The notes under the pieces were generated by a model. It was not told the DNA's origin and made no database searches. It worked only from the letters and a program-made list of their open reading frames with translations. A program made the position numbers and the translations under genes. Below are positions 1 through 10,915 of a stretch of DNA of 64,000 nt, one piece after another; position 1 is the stretch's first letter; every line of letters starts with the position of its first letter. The stretch comes from Ypsolopha sequella. Lineage: Eukaryota > Arthropoda > Insecta > Lepidoptera > Ypsolophidae. The DNA lies in contig OW203990.1 in the NCBI GenBank assembly GCA_934047225.1, positions 27,631,045 through 27,695,044 of the forward strand. The letters are read 5' to 3'.

Positions 1-272
1 TAACAGCAGTCATTCACTAAAAAGTTAATAATAATTCTATAAAGACCGATGGTACCGAAGCAACACTTTTGCCGACTTCTTTCTTCCTGAAACGTTATGT
101 TATCTAGAAGTCGGCGTTCTTATATTGGTTTCTATGTTGCTATATCGTAGGAAATACGCCGACTTCTAGATAACATAATGTTTCAGGAAGAAAGAAGTCG
201 GCAAAAGTGTTGCTTCGGTACCATCGGTCTTTATAGAATTATTATTAACTTTTTAGTGAATGACTGCTGTTA
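1..272. repeat. Foldback (palindromic) element at left edge
   Basis: Two arms of about 116 bp (1-116 and 157-272) are near-perfect reverse complements around a 40-bp loop. The window opens inside or exactly at the outer end, so flanking duplications cannot be judged. No coding capacity; most likely a foldback MITE. Confidence 0.85.
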
Positions 273-429
273 CTATTGAAGTCGGTTGCTATTTTTTTGT
301 TAAAAGTTTATTTTATTTCACATTTTTTAGTGTTGCTGGGTTAAATTGTTAGGTATAGGTAGTTCTTGCAAACGTGGTGTTAATATGAAACGAAGTTCAA
401 GTGAGTATAAGTAGCCATGTTTGAGTAGC

Positions 430-1115
430 TTCCTGCTATCAGCACCCTAACACAACATGATTACCGCAATCTCGAGTTATGTGCTGTCATCCGTTGAAGA
501 GTTCTACGGTGATGAAGCCAAGATCGAAATTCAGGTGGGTACACTTGCAATTTTCAGCAATGCCCTGCAATGAGCACCCTAACACAAACTGGTTGCCGCA
601 ATCTAAAGTTATGTGCTGTCATCCGTTGAGGAGTTCTATGGTGATGAAGCCAGGATCGAAGGTCAGGTGGGTATTCTGATAATCTCCAAGTAATACCCTT
701 GAATCAGCACCCTAACGCAGTGATTGCCGCAATCTCGAGTTATGTGCTCTGATCCGTTGAAGAGTTCTATGGTGAATATATTGATGAAGCCAGGATCGAA
801 GGTCAGGTGGAAGAATGTCGATTTTCAAGTAATACCTTGTAATCAGCACCCAAGTACATAGCGATTGCCTCAATTTTGAGAGATATGCTGTCATTTTCTG
901 AGGAGTTCCACCGCCTATCTCTGAAGACCTTCATCAGATCATGACCAAACCCAAAATGGGACCTACCTGGAAGTATATTCTTTCAAACAAAAAAAGAATT
1001 GTTCAAATCGGTTGGGAAATGACGGAGTTATGGAGTAACAACGCCAAAAAAAAAAAATTAAAAAAAAAACATACAGTCGAATTGAGAACCGCCTCCTTTT
1101 TGAAGTCGGTTAAAA
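430..1115 (+). repeat. Degenerate 130-bp tandem repeat ending in a dispersed moth repeat
   Basis: About four diverged units of roughly 132 bp start near 440, 572, 704 and 843. Each opens with AGCACCC and contains TTATGTGCTGTCATCCGTTG-like and GATGAAGCCAGGATCGAAGG-like segments. The last unit runs into sequence ending CTCCTTTTTGAAGTCGGTT, a tail that recurs at 6306-6335 next to an unrelated repeat. Short open frames here (479-679, 712-894, 941-1141) follow the repeat and are not treated as genes. I infer a non-autonomous DNA transposon with internal minisatellite. Confidence 0.6.
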
Positions 1116-1990
1116 AAATGTTATCGTTAAATTATATATAAGGCCTTTCTCTGTAACCCGAATATTTTTTTAGGGATTGTCAAGAGTCCTTTTAATATTC
1201 ATTTTCGATTGGTTATTTGTCTTTTGGTAAAAATTGACTTTGGGTTTATTGTCCTATTTGTCTGAGACAATGATGCTGAACAACTAATCCGAAAAAACGT
1301 AGGTACACTCTAAAATGTTGAGTTTCTGAGATATACATAAATATTATTGTGTATTGTGTAATATTATTGTGTATTGTGTATGCTGCCATCGCGGTTTCTG
1401 TAAATTAGAATTCCAATTTTTTTTAATTCAAAGTTTTCCAAGTGCTTATTTGCAGAAACCAATAAAAACTTTGCGATGGCAACATGCACAATATATAGGT
1501 AATAAGGTTTTGTTGAAAAACTATTGAGTGAATTTAGAATTTAAGTGTTCTGTGTCGAGTAATTAGAAAAAGGCGGGTTTTTTACAATCCGGCTGCGAAA
1601 CCGCTCTTAAGAGCATCCGATCGTAAACGTTAATATTTAACAACTCAACGACATACGAGAAGACGTTGTCTTTCGTTATCTGCGTTTTGTTAAATTTCGA
1701 CAAATTAAATAATAAATAAAAATTCCTTTTTCAAAATAAGCTTTGGACTAAAACGAATAAAATAAGTTTAGATCGCTGAAGACTTAATATTTTATGTTGA
1801 ATTATTTGTTGTCAAAAGCTTGTCGCTCAATATTTTGGATTCTCTCTACTTCAGTGCTTATCTTGCCATACTCAACATTAACTAACATATATAAGTTTAG
1901 GAAAAACACTTCAATATAAATTGCTAATCGTGTAGGAGTGCACATCCTCAAGAAAGGCCATTTTGCATGAATCACATTATGATTCTGTTC
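1116..1990. other. Non-coding stretch with one weak foldback
   Basis: No gene seen. An imperfect inverted repeat (about 1366-1400 against 1463-1497, with GCTGCCATCGC and GCGATGGCAAC in the arms) lies in the middle; the rest is AT-rich unique-looking sequence. Confidence 0.4.
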
Positions 1991-2092
1991 TAACGCCGTC
2001 TCTTTTGCACGCGTGAAAAAAATCTGACTCTATCCTACTTTTAAATCATTTTATAATTCACCCAAGTCGGCCTTTTTAGATCCCCAGGGCTC
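1991..2092. repeat. Dispersed 95-100 bp repeat, copy 1
   Basis: This block (GCCGTCTCTTTTGCAC through TCGGCCTTTTTAGATCCCCAG) recurs almost unchanged at 13629-13725, just after the first transporter exon. It is probably the end of a longer dispersed element. The short minus-strand frame that begins after it is not a gene. Confidence 0.6.
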
Positions 2093-2279
2093 CGTCCGCT
2101 TTATTTCCCGCATTCAGTATTTTCCCGATCTTCCGCAGCCGCCGCTCTGTTTCGCCTAGCTATTATACGACGAGATCTCACCGCCCGCCGAGCCTGTGGC
2201 TCCACTCCTCTATGAGTTGTGCCATACTCATAGGCACTAGCGGCACTACTGAACAAGCAGCTGTGTGCCCTGCCCTTGT

Positions 2280-3100
2280 ATTCTGTATCTTTAATTGCCA
2301 ACTGGACTAGGTGCCTATCATCAAAAATATAGCTAAAAACGGAACTTTCAAAATTGCCTTTAGTCGGTATTGAACTATTTACGAACTGTGTCGTCACTTC
2401 AAGTGCGAACATATCCTTAGACAATCGGAATTCGATAGTATATCTATGTTTTTGGTGATAGACACCAAATCCAAATGGCAACTAAAGATACATAATAGGC
2501 CCTCAGGTAGCTCACACCCCATTGACGTGCGTGACCATAGTCATTGGCAATGGAAAACGGACGGGAGCACCCATCCCGCACTACGTGCTCACTTAGTTGT
2601 TGTTTCAATGTAAATAGACATCCCAGATAGACAAATCCTTTAACATGTTCTACTTCCTCGTTTCCAAACTTAACCTTGCATTCAGTCACCGTTTCATCCC
2701 TCTTTAGCACAATTCATTACCTTTGTTATACGTATTTTTTTTCATAACACATCTTATTTAAAGATATGTCTATATATACCCGGTATAAAGGGAATTCCTC
2801 GTTGATTGAAGATAAGGTTCTTACTTTGATCTACTTATTGTCGTTAATTTAAGGCCAAGGTGTTCGGAGAAATCAGTCCTGCGGACCTATTATGTATCTC
2901 TAGTTGCCTTCTGGACTGGGTGTCTATCATCAAAAACATAGATATACTATCGAATTCCGATTGTCTAAGGGCATGTTAGCACTTGAAGTGACGACACAGT
3001 TCGTAAATAGTTCAATACCCACTAAAAGCAGTTTTGAAAGTTTAGTTTTTATCTGTGTTTTTGACGATAGGCACCCTGTCCAGTTGGCAACTTAAGATAC
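2280..3100. repeat. Inverted pair of LINE-related repeat copies
   Basis: Arms at about 2285-2500 (minus) and 2885-3095 (plus) are close relatives facing each other. Both read the same peptide around VYHQKHRYTIEFRLSK. Between them on the minus strand (2444-2710) is a fragment with VEHVKGFVYLGCLFT, the region after the RT catalytic core in the endonuclease-reverse-transcriptase LINEs of Lepidoptera. I call the whole a broken LINE with inverted duplication. The peptide itself is not a recognised domain. Confidence 0.5.
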
Positions 3101-4138
3101 AGAATAGGGGGGCTGCTCCAACGCTTTCAGTTCACATCTAGTCTATCCTGCTCAATAGAAGCGAGCCGCTCAAAAAACTTTTTGAGGTGGTTTTATTATT
3201 TATTATTTTGGAATAAGAGGGATGGGTTTATAACATTATGGAATAAGAGGGATGGGTTTATAACATGATGGCAGTTTTGTATCATACTTCTTACGACGTT
3301 TATTTTATTGTACAAAACCTAATATAACACAAATTAAATCATGTTTATAACACAGTTTAGGCATATCTTTGTGATTTTATTAGATGCAGGAAAATGCAAG
3401 TAATCGTACATCAAACGGCCGCAAAATTAAGATCAAAGAGTGAAACAAGTTTTTTTTTTTTCAAAATGTAAATCCTTGTAACACGGACAACACCCCATTG
3501 TATATTCATTGTAATTTACAAATAAAACACGAAAGAATACGACGTTTAACGGGAAAACATGAACACGCTCACATAAGTCTGATAACTAAAGTTATTTATT
3601 GGATTTTAAAAATAGCTTCCATAATAAAGCCTCTCTAAGATCACCTAGCTGCCAGCAAGATTAATATATTTATAGAGTAATTCATTCGGCCAGTATCAGA
3701 TAAGGAATAATAAAACCAAAAGCAGCGACCGCATTTAATTACTCGTCACGTAAAGATCAGTGTAATCGGTCCTCGGATTCAGTACCGTTCGGGAAGTGCC
3801 CGCGCCCGGGTCGAAAATAGTCGAAATTATATACGAAATTGTATACGAAAATACGTGGTAGGTACTGTGCTTTAGGACAATTGTTGGATACAGCGTAAGT
3901 TTTTACCAAATATGTTCTTTATATTTAAAAAAAAATATTTTAAAATTTTACAACCGTTACAGGATTGATAATATAATTTAACAAAGTAATTAAACCAAAT
4001 TATCGCAAATCCTCTTGATTTTTAGAAGAAAATTTGTGTCCTAATCACACACGACTTTAAAATTTTAGAGTTTTTCCATTGAAGTTCCTAATGAGTTCTT
4101 CTAAAATTTAATCAAATATATTTAAAAAAAAGCTTCAT
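3101..4138. other. Non-coding; one 30-bp tandem duplication
   Basis: No gene seen. GAATAAGAGGGATGGGTTTA occurs twice in direct tandem (about 3211-3270). The remainder is AT-rich. Confidence 0.4.
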
Positions 4139-4404
4139 ATACAAGGTGAATTTTCATCATCGTCCAAATTCACACTGGTGGCTTGGTAAGTGATCAGTAT
4201 CATGGATCAATAACAATTTTGGTGAAATTCGTAAAATGAAATTTCGACTCCCCATAGTGATTCACTCGGGAGTGGAACTGAATTTCTATGGGAAGCCTAA
4301 ATTTCAATTTACGAATTTCACAAAAATTGTTATTGATCCAAGATACTGATCACTTATTAAGCCTCCAGTATGAATTTGAACGATGATCAAAAAGTCACCT
4401 TGTA
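4139..4404. repeat. Foldback MITE
   Basis: Long imperfect palindrome: the left arm beginning TACAAGGTGAATTTT is the reverse complement of the right arm ending AAGTCACCTTGTA. Matching continues through GATCAATAACAATTTT to a short loop near 4260. No open frame. Confidence 0.8.
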
Positions 4405-4485
4405 TAAACTTACATGTAATCATATTTGCATAGGTACACAGTAATTATTATTTGAGTTCAACGATTACATGTAAGTTTATTTATA

Positions 4486-4689
4486 AAGGAAAACACAAAA
4501 AATATAATTATAGGTAAGTAGCAAAATATATTAATATATAAAAAATTTAATATTCAGTATCATAAGTATCTATAATTTATAATTATTAATTTTTAACTTT
4601 TATATATAATTGTGTAACTGATGCCGACCACAATTAGTGGTCGAAATATATTTTACTACTTACCTATAATTATATTTTTTGTGTTTTCG

Positions 4690-4723
<34 letters not shown>

Positions 4724-4730
4724 ATTTCTT
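4486..4730. repeat. Second foldback element and (AT)n microsatellite
   Basis: Arms with ATATAATTATAGGTAAGTAG (left) and its complement (right, about 4655-4686) surround an AT-rich centre. An (AT)n run follows at about 4690-4720. Confidence 0.7.
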
Positions 4731-5036
4731 TAATCGAAAAGACAAGAAAAGTCTATTATCATTTTATGTTTATTTATAAACGTGGCTTTAGAATGATTAC
4801 GGTAAAACTGTTGAAAAAAGCTTGGGCCGTGCACTTTTGCAGGTATTTGGTATGAATTACAACCTGATAACTCAAATCGTTCCTGAGACTAACACGCAGA
4901 CGGACAAAAGAAGTTATTCTATAAGGGTTTTATTTATTATTCAGAGGTACGGAACCCTAAATATATAGGTATTCGCTATACTTTAGATACCTGGGTACAC
5001 AAACTGAACCGAACTATACCCATTATAAAATATATA

Positions 5037-5825
5037 TCGTCACGACATGAATCCCCGAGGGGGTATTAGACGTGTTTTGAGTGTGAACTGTGAAATGCAA
5101 CACAATCCACACTCTATTATTACGTCCCAATGTGATGGGTGGTGAGTAGGGTTGCCAACCGTACTTTAAAATAAAGTATCTTACGTTATTTTGGGTCCCT
5201 GTACTTTATACTTTTGAATACCAATAAAGTAAGTGAAAATACTTTATTTCAATCTTTACGTAAAATTAGACGTAAACTGAAAACAAAAACAAAGCCGTAA
5301 AGAAATCCAAGGGAAAATGTATGACTTCCTTCATTGTGGATGATATTTTAATGTTGTACGTTTGTGCTTATGCAAATAGCACAAAAAATGCAGTTTCACA
5401 AAAGGATTTGAGGATGTTAGTATGTAGTCTGGCCTTCCTAGTTCCTACCGCCCGCAGCTACCGTGACATTTTTTTCAAAAAATCTTTAAACTCCCTTGAA
5501 TAAAGAACAGTTTTTTCTAAAGGACCGTACTTTTTATTTACCTTCCCTGAAATCAGATATACTTTATTTCTTCTAAAAAAAGTTGGCAACCCTAGTGGTG
5601 AGTCCTATCCTATCGCAGTTCTTCGTGCACAAATACACGGTTTTTAGAGCATGTTTCCTAACGATGTCTTCCTTCACCATTCAGCCAGTGGTAAGTATTA
5701 GGTACTACAAATACTTTTCACATAAATTCCGCAAAACTCATTGATGCATGCCCGACCGGGGATCGAACCTGAATCTCAAGATTCAGAGGCTAGCGTTCTA
5801 CCCCTAGGCTACCACCGCTCATGCC
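5037..5825 (-). mobile_element. tRNA-derived SINE, interrupted by a hAT MITE
   Basis: On the minus strand the 5' end (5815 downward) reads as a tRNA-like head: an A-box-like TAGCCTAGGGGTAGAACG and a B-box-like GGTTCGATCCC. A body follows that is shared with the plus-strand copy at 10640-10915 (the TGGGACGTAATAAT block and the TTCACAGTTCACACTC block). The body is split by the element at 5147-5594. The tRNA resemblance is to a pol III promoter only; this is not a functional tRNA gene. Confidence 0.75.
5147..5594. mobile_element. Non-autonomous hAT element (448 bp)
   Basis: Terminal inverted repeat TAGGGTTGCCAAC at 5147 and its complement ending at 5594, flanked by a perfect 8-bp duplication GTGGTGAG (5139-5146 and 5595-5602). 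An 8-bp TSD is diagnostic for the hAT superfamily. The interior has only short chance frames, so transposase must come from elsewhere. It sits inside a SINE, giving a nested insertion order. Confidence 0.9.
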
Positions 5826-5867
5826 CATTATAGTTATATTTCTAGCTTCACTAATTTAAGAAGTTAA

Positions 5868-6283
5868 GAGGCTATGCGAATTTTATTTTTGTCACTGTCA
5901 CTCCAAGCGAAAAATCGCACAGTGCGAGAGGGGCGGATTCAGGGCAAAAGGGAAAAAAGATGGTTTTATATGTTTATTAAAAAAACTAAAATAGCTAGCA
6001 AAATTTCAAATATCAAATCTCTATATATTTTTGAAACACACCTAATAAAATATGTTTGAGTTCTGTATATGGTTCCTATTCATCAAACGAGGAGAAAAAG
6101 TGTGTTTGAAGACCTCATTTCAACAATTATTATTATCGAGAAAAATTTATCCAAACATGTTTTCCAATTTCGAAACCCTAGATTATATAGTCAAAATGCA
6201 TATACCAGAAATTTATTAAAATTTTCCGTGTATTTCATGAAATACACACAAAAGAAACACCCGTATTTTTTTCGCATATCGCC
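5868..6283. mobile_element. TTAA-flanked (piggyBac-like) MITE, copy 1
   Basis: It begins GAGGCTATGCGAA and ends TTCGCATATCGCC, imperfect inverted termini, each bordered by TTAA (5864-5867, 6284-6287). Two further copies at 38567-38964 and 42176-42590 have the same ends and the same TTAA borders. TTAA duplication is the hallmark of piggyBac-type transposition. The short frames inside are repeated in all three copies and look non-coding. Confidence 0.85.
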
Positions 6284-6540
6284 TTAAAAAACAATACAGT
6301 CAAATTGAGAACCTCCTCCTTTTTTGACGTCGGTTAAAAATGTAACAATTAAGAAATGTCACGTTTGGGATGATAGATAGAGCACTTCTGCATAAGATAA
6401 AAAATCATGATAATCACTCTCTTGAAATTAATTAGGAATGATACTCGAAGTGTCGAATATCTATACTAATTTAATTAAAAGTGATTTGCAAGTTCATACG
6501 ACTACATTGCAATAATTTGTAATAGAAGAGTATGTACGTA

Positions 6541-7050
6541 TGGACGAGGCTAGCCGCAGACAGACATACCTGGCGACCCTGGCATCAGATGGAGGAGGCC
6601 TTTGTCCGTAAATGGGCGACCCAATAAAATATTAAAATAAACTGGACACTTGGAGTGAATTAATAAGTTTTAATATATTAAGTGTACATTTCATTTTATT
6701 ATTCCAATTCTGTTTGTATAGTAATTTAAGATTTTATTAGTATAGTGATGCACTGGCTTTTATTCTTCTTTGGCTTTAAATAAAATGTTTTATTTGCTTC
6801 AGTGAAAAATTTAAGGTAAAATACGATGTAATATTTAATTTTAAGTTAATTTCGTTAAACTTGCGTATTATATCTTATTGTAAATTAAGTCAAAGTTTTA
6901 TTTAATGTGTTATTATTTCAAGTGCATGATCTTTTATCCTTACTTCATTTCATTTTATTATGAAGTTAGATTAATAGTGTATAGTAAGATAAGTTTATAA
7001 TTATTGTAGTTTGGGAAATAAAGGTTATATTATTATTATTATTATTATTT
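6541..7050 (+). pseudogene. LINE 3' end: reverse-transcriptase C-terminus, 3' UTR, TTA tail
   Basis: Positions 6541-6627 read as the last 28 codons of a lepidopteran endonuclease-reverse-transcriptase ORF (WTRLAADRHTW and MEEAFVRKWATQ then TAA). The same C-terminus is seen on the minus strand near 43325-43500. About 400 bp of AT-rich 3' UTR follow, ending in a TTA microsatellite (about 7027-7050). Everything upstream of the C-terminus is missing, consistent with 5' truncation at insertion. The tail microsatellite seems to be the target into which the Dong-like element later inserted. Confidence 0.7.
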
Positions 7051-9298
7051 CGAGAATTTTTGATCTCGTCTCTCCCTCTTGGCCGAAAGAATTTAAAGAG
7101 AGAGAGACGGTACATCCCTCGGCAGAAGCACAGTCGACCGAGGTTCAGAGCCCCAGGGAAAGAAACCGGCGAACGATGCGAGCAGTATCGAGCAGAACCG
7201 CCTTCTGCATCCGCGCTGGAAGCGAACTGCCGCGGAATCCCAAACGTCTCAGGTTGGTTTCAAGACTGGTTGGTATTAACCCGTTCGCGGATAAAACAAC
7301 TGGGATTATTTCGGTGGATGCCACGCCCCACATGTCGGTAACCTCGTGAGCCAGGTCGAGATACTTCCTCCTCTTCTCGGTTTCGGCTTTCACGAGGTTC
7401 TCATCGTGTGGGATTGTGATATCCACTAAAAACACCCGAGACTGCGCCCGGTCCATCAACACGATATCAGGTTTATTCGTGAGAATAGTCCTATCCGTGA
7501 TGACAGACCGATCCCAGTAGAGCTTGGCGCGGCCGTTTTCTAGTACTGGCGCCGGTGAGTACTTGTAATATGGCACCTTCTGATTTACGAGGTCGTACTT
7601 GTGGGCGAGTTCTTGATGAAGGATTTTGGCCACTTGGTTGTGTCTGTGCAGATACTCAGTGTTGGCAAGAGCGGAACACCCGGAAATAACATGTCGGAGA
7701 GATTCTCCAGGATGGGCACATGCCCGGCAGATGTCCTGGGTCCCATCCTTGATAATGTATTTCCGGTAGTTGCGCGTCTTGATCACCTGATCTTGTATTG
7801 CACAGACAAAACCCTCGGTTTCCCCGAAGAGGTCACCAAAGCGCAGCCAATGCATGGAGGTTTTTTTGTCAACATGAGGCTCGTGAAGGGCCTTGTGAAA
7901 CCTCCCGTGCAATTCCTTTCCTCGCCACACAGACTCTCGTTCAGCGGTGCTAAGTACAACCGGGTCGCGCCATTCTTCGCTGGCTAAGGACAAAGGGGTG
8001 AGTCCTTTATCACATGCCACGACTTCTTTATGGATTGCATCATCCGTTTTCGACAGGAAATAATCCCTGAGACTGCATATTTCACGGTTGTGCATAGCCT
8101 TGGCGTTTAAAAAGCCTCGACCACCACACTTCCGCGGGAGATACAGTCTCATGACCGACGATTTCGGATGATGCATCCTATGAAGGGTCAGGATTGTGCG
8201 GACTTTTCTGTCCAGAGCATCTAGTTCGGTCTGAGTCCATCTGAGCACTCCGAATGTGTACATGAGAACAGGCATGACCCAAGCATTATAAGCTCGTACC
8301 TTATTTCCGCCCGACAAAAAGCTCTCAAGCACTTTTGTCAGGCGATTATAAAATACCCCACAAACGGCTTGTTTCATGTCTGCTTCATTCACACCGATTG
8401 TTTGGGACATGCCCAGATACCGGTATGTTTCAGTCTCAGAAAGGGATTTCAATCGATTGGAGCCGACATCGACTCCATCGGAGCGAACAACATGACCCCT
8501 CTCCACATGCAAGACCGCACACTTTTCGACCCCTAGCTCCATCCTGATGGAGTTGCTGAAATCATCAGTGATCTTCAACAACTCCTCCAGTTTCTGAGCT
8601 GTGGGGCCAAAAAGCTTCAGGTCATCCATGTAGAGAAGGTGCGATATCCGCATTCCTCCCCTCCGAAACTGAAAGTCCGCCGCTGATTTCTCCAAAAGTT
8701 GACTCAAAGGGTTCAGCGACAAGCAAAACCAAAGCGGGCTCAGACAATCACCCTGGAAAATACCCCTTTTTATCCGTATTTGGTCATCGGCATCCGTCAT
8801 TTTCTCGCCTGCTAGACTAAGGATAGTACTCCATTGCCCCATACATGCTTCAAGGAAGTGTCGAACTGTATTGTCGACTTTGTACAGCTCAAGGACCCTT
8901 AGGAGCCAAGAGTGGGGAACCGAATCGAAAGCCTTTTTGTAGTCTATCCAGGCGGCGGAGAAGTTCCGACGGTTGCGTCTGACCAGTTTGCCAGCGACCG
9001 CGTCAATGAGGAGCAGCTCCTTGCTACCGCGGCTACCACCCCTACATCCGTTCTGAGCATCCGAGATGATGTGATTTTCAACAATGTGTTGAGAAATCTT
9101 GGAGTTCAGAACGGAAGTAAGCGTCTTGTATAGAGTACAAAGACACGTGATGGGGCGGTATTTCGATGGATCCGCGGTATCTTCGCTTTTTGGAGCTAAG
9201 TGAGTGACTCCGGTAGTTAAGAAGTTCGGGAGCGTACCATCGTCAAGGGCCTGTTGGAACTGCCTTGCGAGGGTAGCATGGGAACGCCAGAATCCTTT
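7051..9298 (-). mobile_element. Dong/R4-clade non-LTR retrotransposon, 5'-truncated
   Basis: The body lies between two (TTA)n tracts (about 7027-7050 and 9296-9319). Dong-type elements are known to insert in TAA repeats. It carries one long ORF read leftwards plus about 94 bp of 3' UTR (7051-7144). Because the body starts directly at the segment preceding the RT core, the N-terminal domain is absent, so this copy is truncated but its remaining frame is open throughout. Confidence 0.85.
7145..9298 (-). CDS. Reverse transcriptase with restriction-like endonuclease (Dong/R4 type)
   Basis: Open frame of about 718 element-derived codons with no internal stop. In order: RT region with RPITCLCTLYKTLTSVL, an AWIDYKKAFDSV motif, GIFQGDCLSP, and the catalytic LLYMDDLKLFG; then a CX2CX8HX4C knuckle (CRACAHPGESLRHVISGC); then an endonuclease motif KPDIVLMDR...FLVDITIP near the C-terminus. 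The knuckle followed by a PD-D type endonuclease is characteristic of the R2/R4 group, which nick DNA with a restriction-like rather than AP-type enzyme. The reading frame runs further upstream through the AATAAT tract (a run of isoleucines) into flanking DNA, so any start codon there is accidental. The N-terminal DNA-binding domain is missing; probably not autonomous. Confidence 0.85.
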   Translation of the reverse strand, partial: KGFWRSHATLARQFQQALDDGTLPNFLTTGVTHLAPKSEDTADPSKYRPITCLCTLYKTLTSVLNSKISQHIVENHIISDAQNGCRGGSRGSKELLLIDAVAGKLVRRNRRNFSAAWIDYKKAFDSVPHSWLLRVLELYKVDNTVRHFLEACMGQWSTILSLAGEKMTDADDQIRIKRGIFQGDCLSPLWFCLSLNPLSQLLEKSAADFQFRRGGMRISHLLYMDDLKLFGPTAQKLEELLKITDDFSNSIRMELGVEKCAVLHVERGHVVRSDGVDVGSNRLKSLSETETYRYLGMSQTIGVNEADMKQAVCGVFYNRLTKVLESFLSGGNKVRAYNAWVMPVLMYTFGVLRWTQTELDALDRKVRTILTLHRMHHPKSSVMRLYLPRKCGGRGFLNAKAMHNREICSLRDYFLSKTDDAIHKEVVACDKGLTPLSLASEEWRDPVVLSTAERESVWRGKELHGRFHKALHEPHVDKKTSMHWLRFGDLFGETEGFVCAIQDQVIKTRNYRKYIIKDGTQDICRACAHPGESLRHVISGCSALANTEYLHRHNQVAKILHQELAHKYDLVNQKVPYYKYSPAPVLENGRAKLYWDRSVITDRTILTNKPDIVLMDRAQSRVFLVDITIPHDENLVKAETEKRRKYLDLAHEVTDMWGVASTEIIPVVLSANGLIPTSLETNLRRLGFRGSSLPARMQKAVLLDTARIVRRFLSLGL

Positions 9299-9319
9299 AT
9301 TTATTATTATTATTATTAT

Positions 9320-10092
9320 GTAGGTACACTTTTCAGTCACGGGCCCATAGGGACCCGGTCATTTGAAAGGCATTCATGGGGCCGAAGCCAACATTGAAGA
9401 GGCCTTTGGTACCATTTAATCTAGATGTGAGATGGCTGCATCCATGGAGGCCTCTCCCTCAATGTATCATTGTGATACACTAACGGACAGTCCCCCACAG
9501 TTGTCAAACTATTGCCAGGAAGAAAGCGACTTGGAGTGGGCTATGAGGATGGGATGCTAAATGGGCCGGATAACAGGGCTATGGAGTGAGATAACGGACA
9601 TCTGCCTCGAAAATCTCTCACAAATTTAAATATGGCAGATGGTGACTTGCTGCTTAATAACTATCCACCAGGATAGCCGTTGTGGGCCCCCTATCTAGCC
9701 ACCATGGGGCGGCCAGGGGGCAACACTATGTAAGCAGCTAAGGTTGTCGAGAGGTGAGTCTGCGGGGCGCAAGATCCTTCTAACAGTCAAGTGCCCCCGG
9801 CGTTATGACATTTTACACTTCCAACCTGGAGCATAGGTTCCGCTCTTGCATCTCCACTCTGGCCGGCTGGTTAAGGCAAGCGCAGAGGTAGGGGGTGTGT
9901 TTCTGTGTGTATGTGTGTGTGTAAGCGCATGTGTGATAGTGTCCCCTGGAGGTAGGGTCCGTGGTGTCGCCACTCACCATCGGCTCGCCACAAGCCGCCC
10001 TGCGGTGACTGATTGCACTGGACGTACTGGACATACCAGAGGGCGATGGGGTCGTCACATCCCTACGCCTTTATTATTATTATTATTATTAT
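9320..10092. repeat. Unassigned GC-richer block framed by TTA tracts
   Basis: The block lies between the (TTA)n at 9296-9319 and another at about 10068-10092. It is clearly richer in GC than its surroundings. A minus-strand open frame (9813-10058, 81 codons, non-ATG context not convincing) shows no known domain. It may be the 5' part of another Dong-like element inserted in the same expanding microsatellite, but I see no motif that proves it. Confidence 0.4.
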
Positions 10093-10249
10093 GTACGTAT
10101 GCAACTAGTATGCTTATTTGCCATTTCAGTAATTTTTCAGACATATTTTTGTTTTACCCAATAAACCAAAACCCAAAATGATAAAATATAATAAATAATA
10201 GGCCGCCCTTCTCGTGGTTCCAGTTCATATTTTTTTCCTGACGTCTTCA

Positions 10250-10640
10250 TGAACGAGTTGGCTTCGGCCATGAGCGTAGCCAGGTACAGGCAGAGGGAGA
10301 CAGCTGCCCCCTCTAGCAGGTGCTCGGACTTACGAATACATACATACCTACATATACTCACGCCTGTCTCCCAGAGGGGTAGGCCTCGACTACAGATTTC
10401 CATCTGCTACGATCCTGACTCAACTCTTTCACCTCTTCCACATCCATCAATCTAGTCATACAAGCTCTTCTATTCCGGGTACTTTTGACATGGCCCTTCT
10501 TCAGTATGTCACCAATGTAGTTCGTATACGTCTTTCTTTCGTAACTCTACTTTCATTCATCCTCTCTACATGTTCAAACCACCGAAGCCTTCGTTTTTCT
10601 ATTCTAGTCACTACAACTTCTTTCAGGCCGCGACGATTCC
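10250..10640 (-). pseudogene. LINE reverse-transcriptase C-terminal fragment
   Basis: Read on the minus strand, this encodes the tail of a lepidopteran endonuclease-reverse-transcriptase, including TRLMDVEEVKELSQDRSRWK and VEAYPSGRQA. A related plus-strand fragment lies at 35150-35770. Frames are short and broken; the catalytic core is absent. Confidence 0.65.
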
Positions 10641-10915
10641 GTAGGTTCGATTACTGGTCGGACATGCGCCAATGAGTTTTTTTTTTTCGGAATTTATGTG
10701 CATAATATTTATTCATTCTTACCATTTGCTGAACGGTGAAGGAAAATATTGTGAAGAAACCTGTATTTGCGCCCGATGATCGGTGGTGCACCATCCATCA
10801 CGTTGGGACGTAATAATCGTCGGTGAAACGCGGCGGTGTACCGAGTGTGGACTGTGACTTGCATTTCACAGTTCACACTCGGGAACACCTCTGACGATAT
10901 ATAAAAATCCACCTT
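10640..10915 (+). mobile_element. SINE, plus-strand copy
   Basis: Starts in a partial tRNA-like head (B-box-like GGTTCGATTAC), then the body shared with the minus-strand SINE at 5037-5825: GAACGGTGAAGGAAAATATTG-like, TTGGGACGTAATAAT and CATTTCACAGTTCACACTC blocks. The A-box half is missing, so the copy is 5'-truncated. Confidence 0.7.

Noticed and set aside
7011..7349. Plus-strand open frames over the Dong element
   Set aside because: They are antisense shadows of the reverse-transcriptase gene and its 3' UTR, and include a translated TTA microsatellite.
9813..10058. 81-codon minus-strand ORF in the TTA-framed block
   Set aside because: Low-complexity His/Thr/Tyr run from a GTGT repeat; no recognisable protein.
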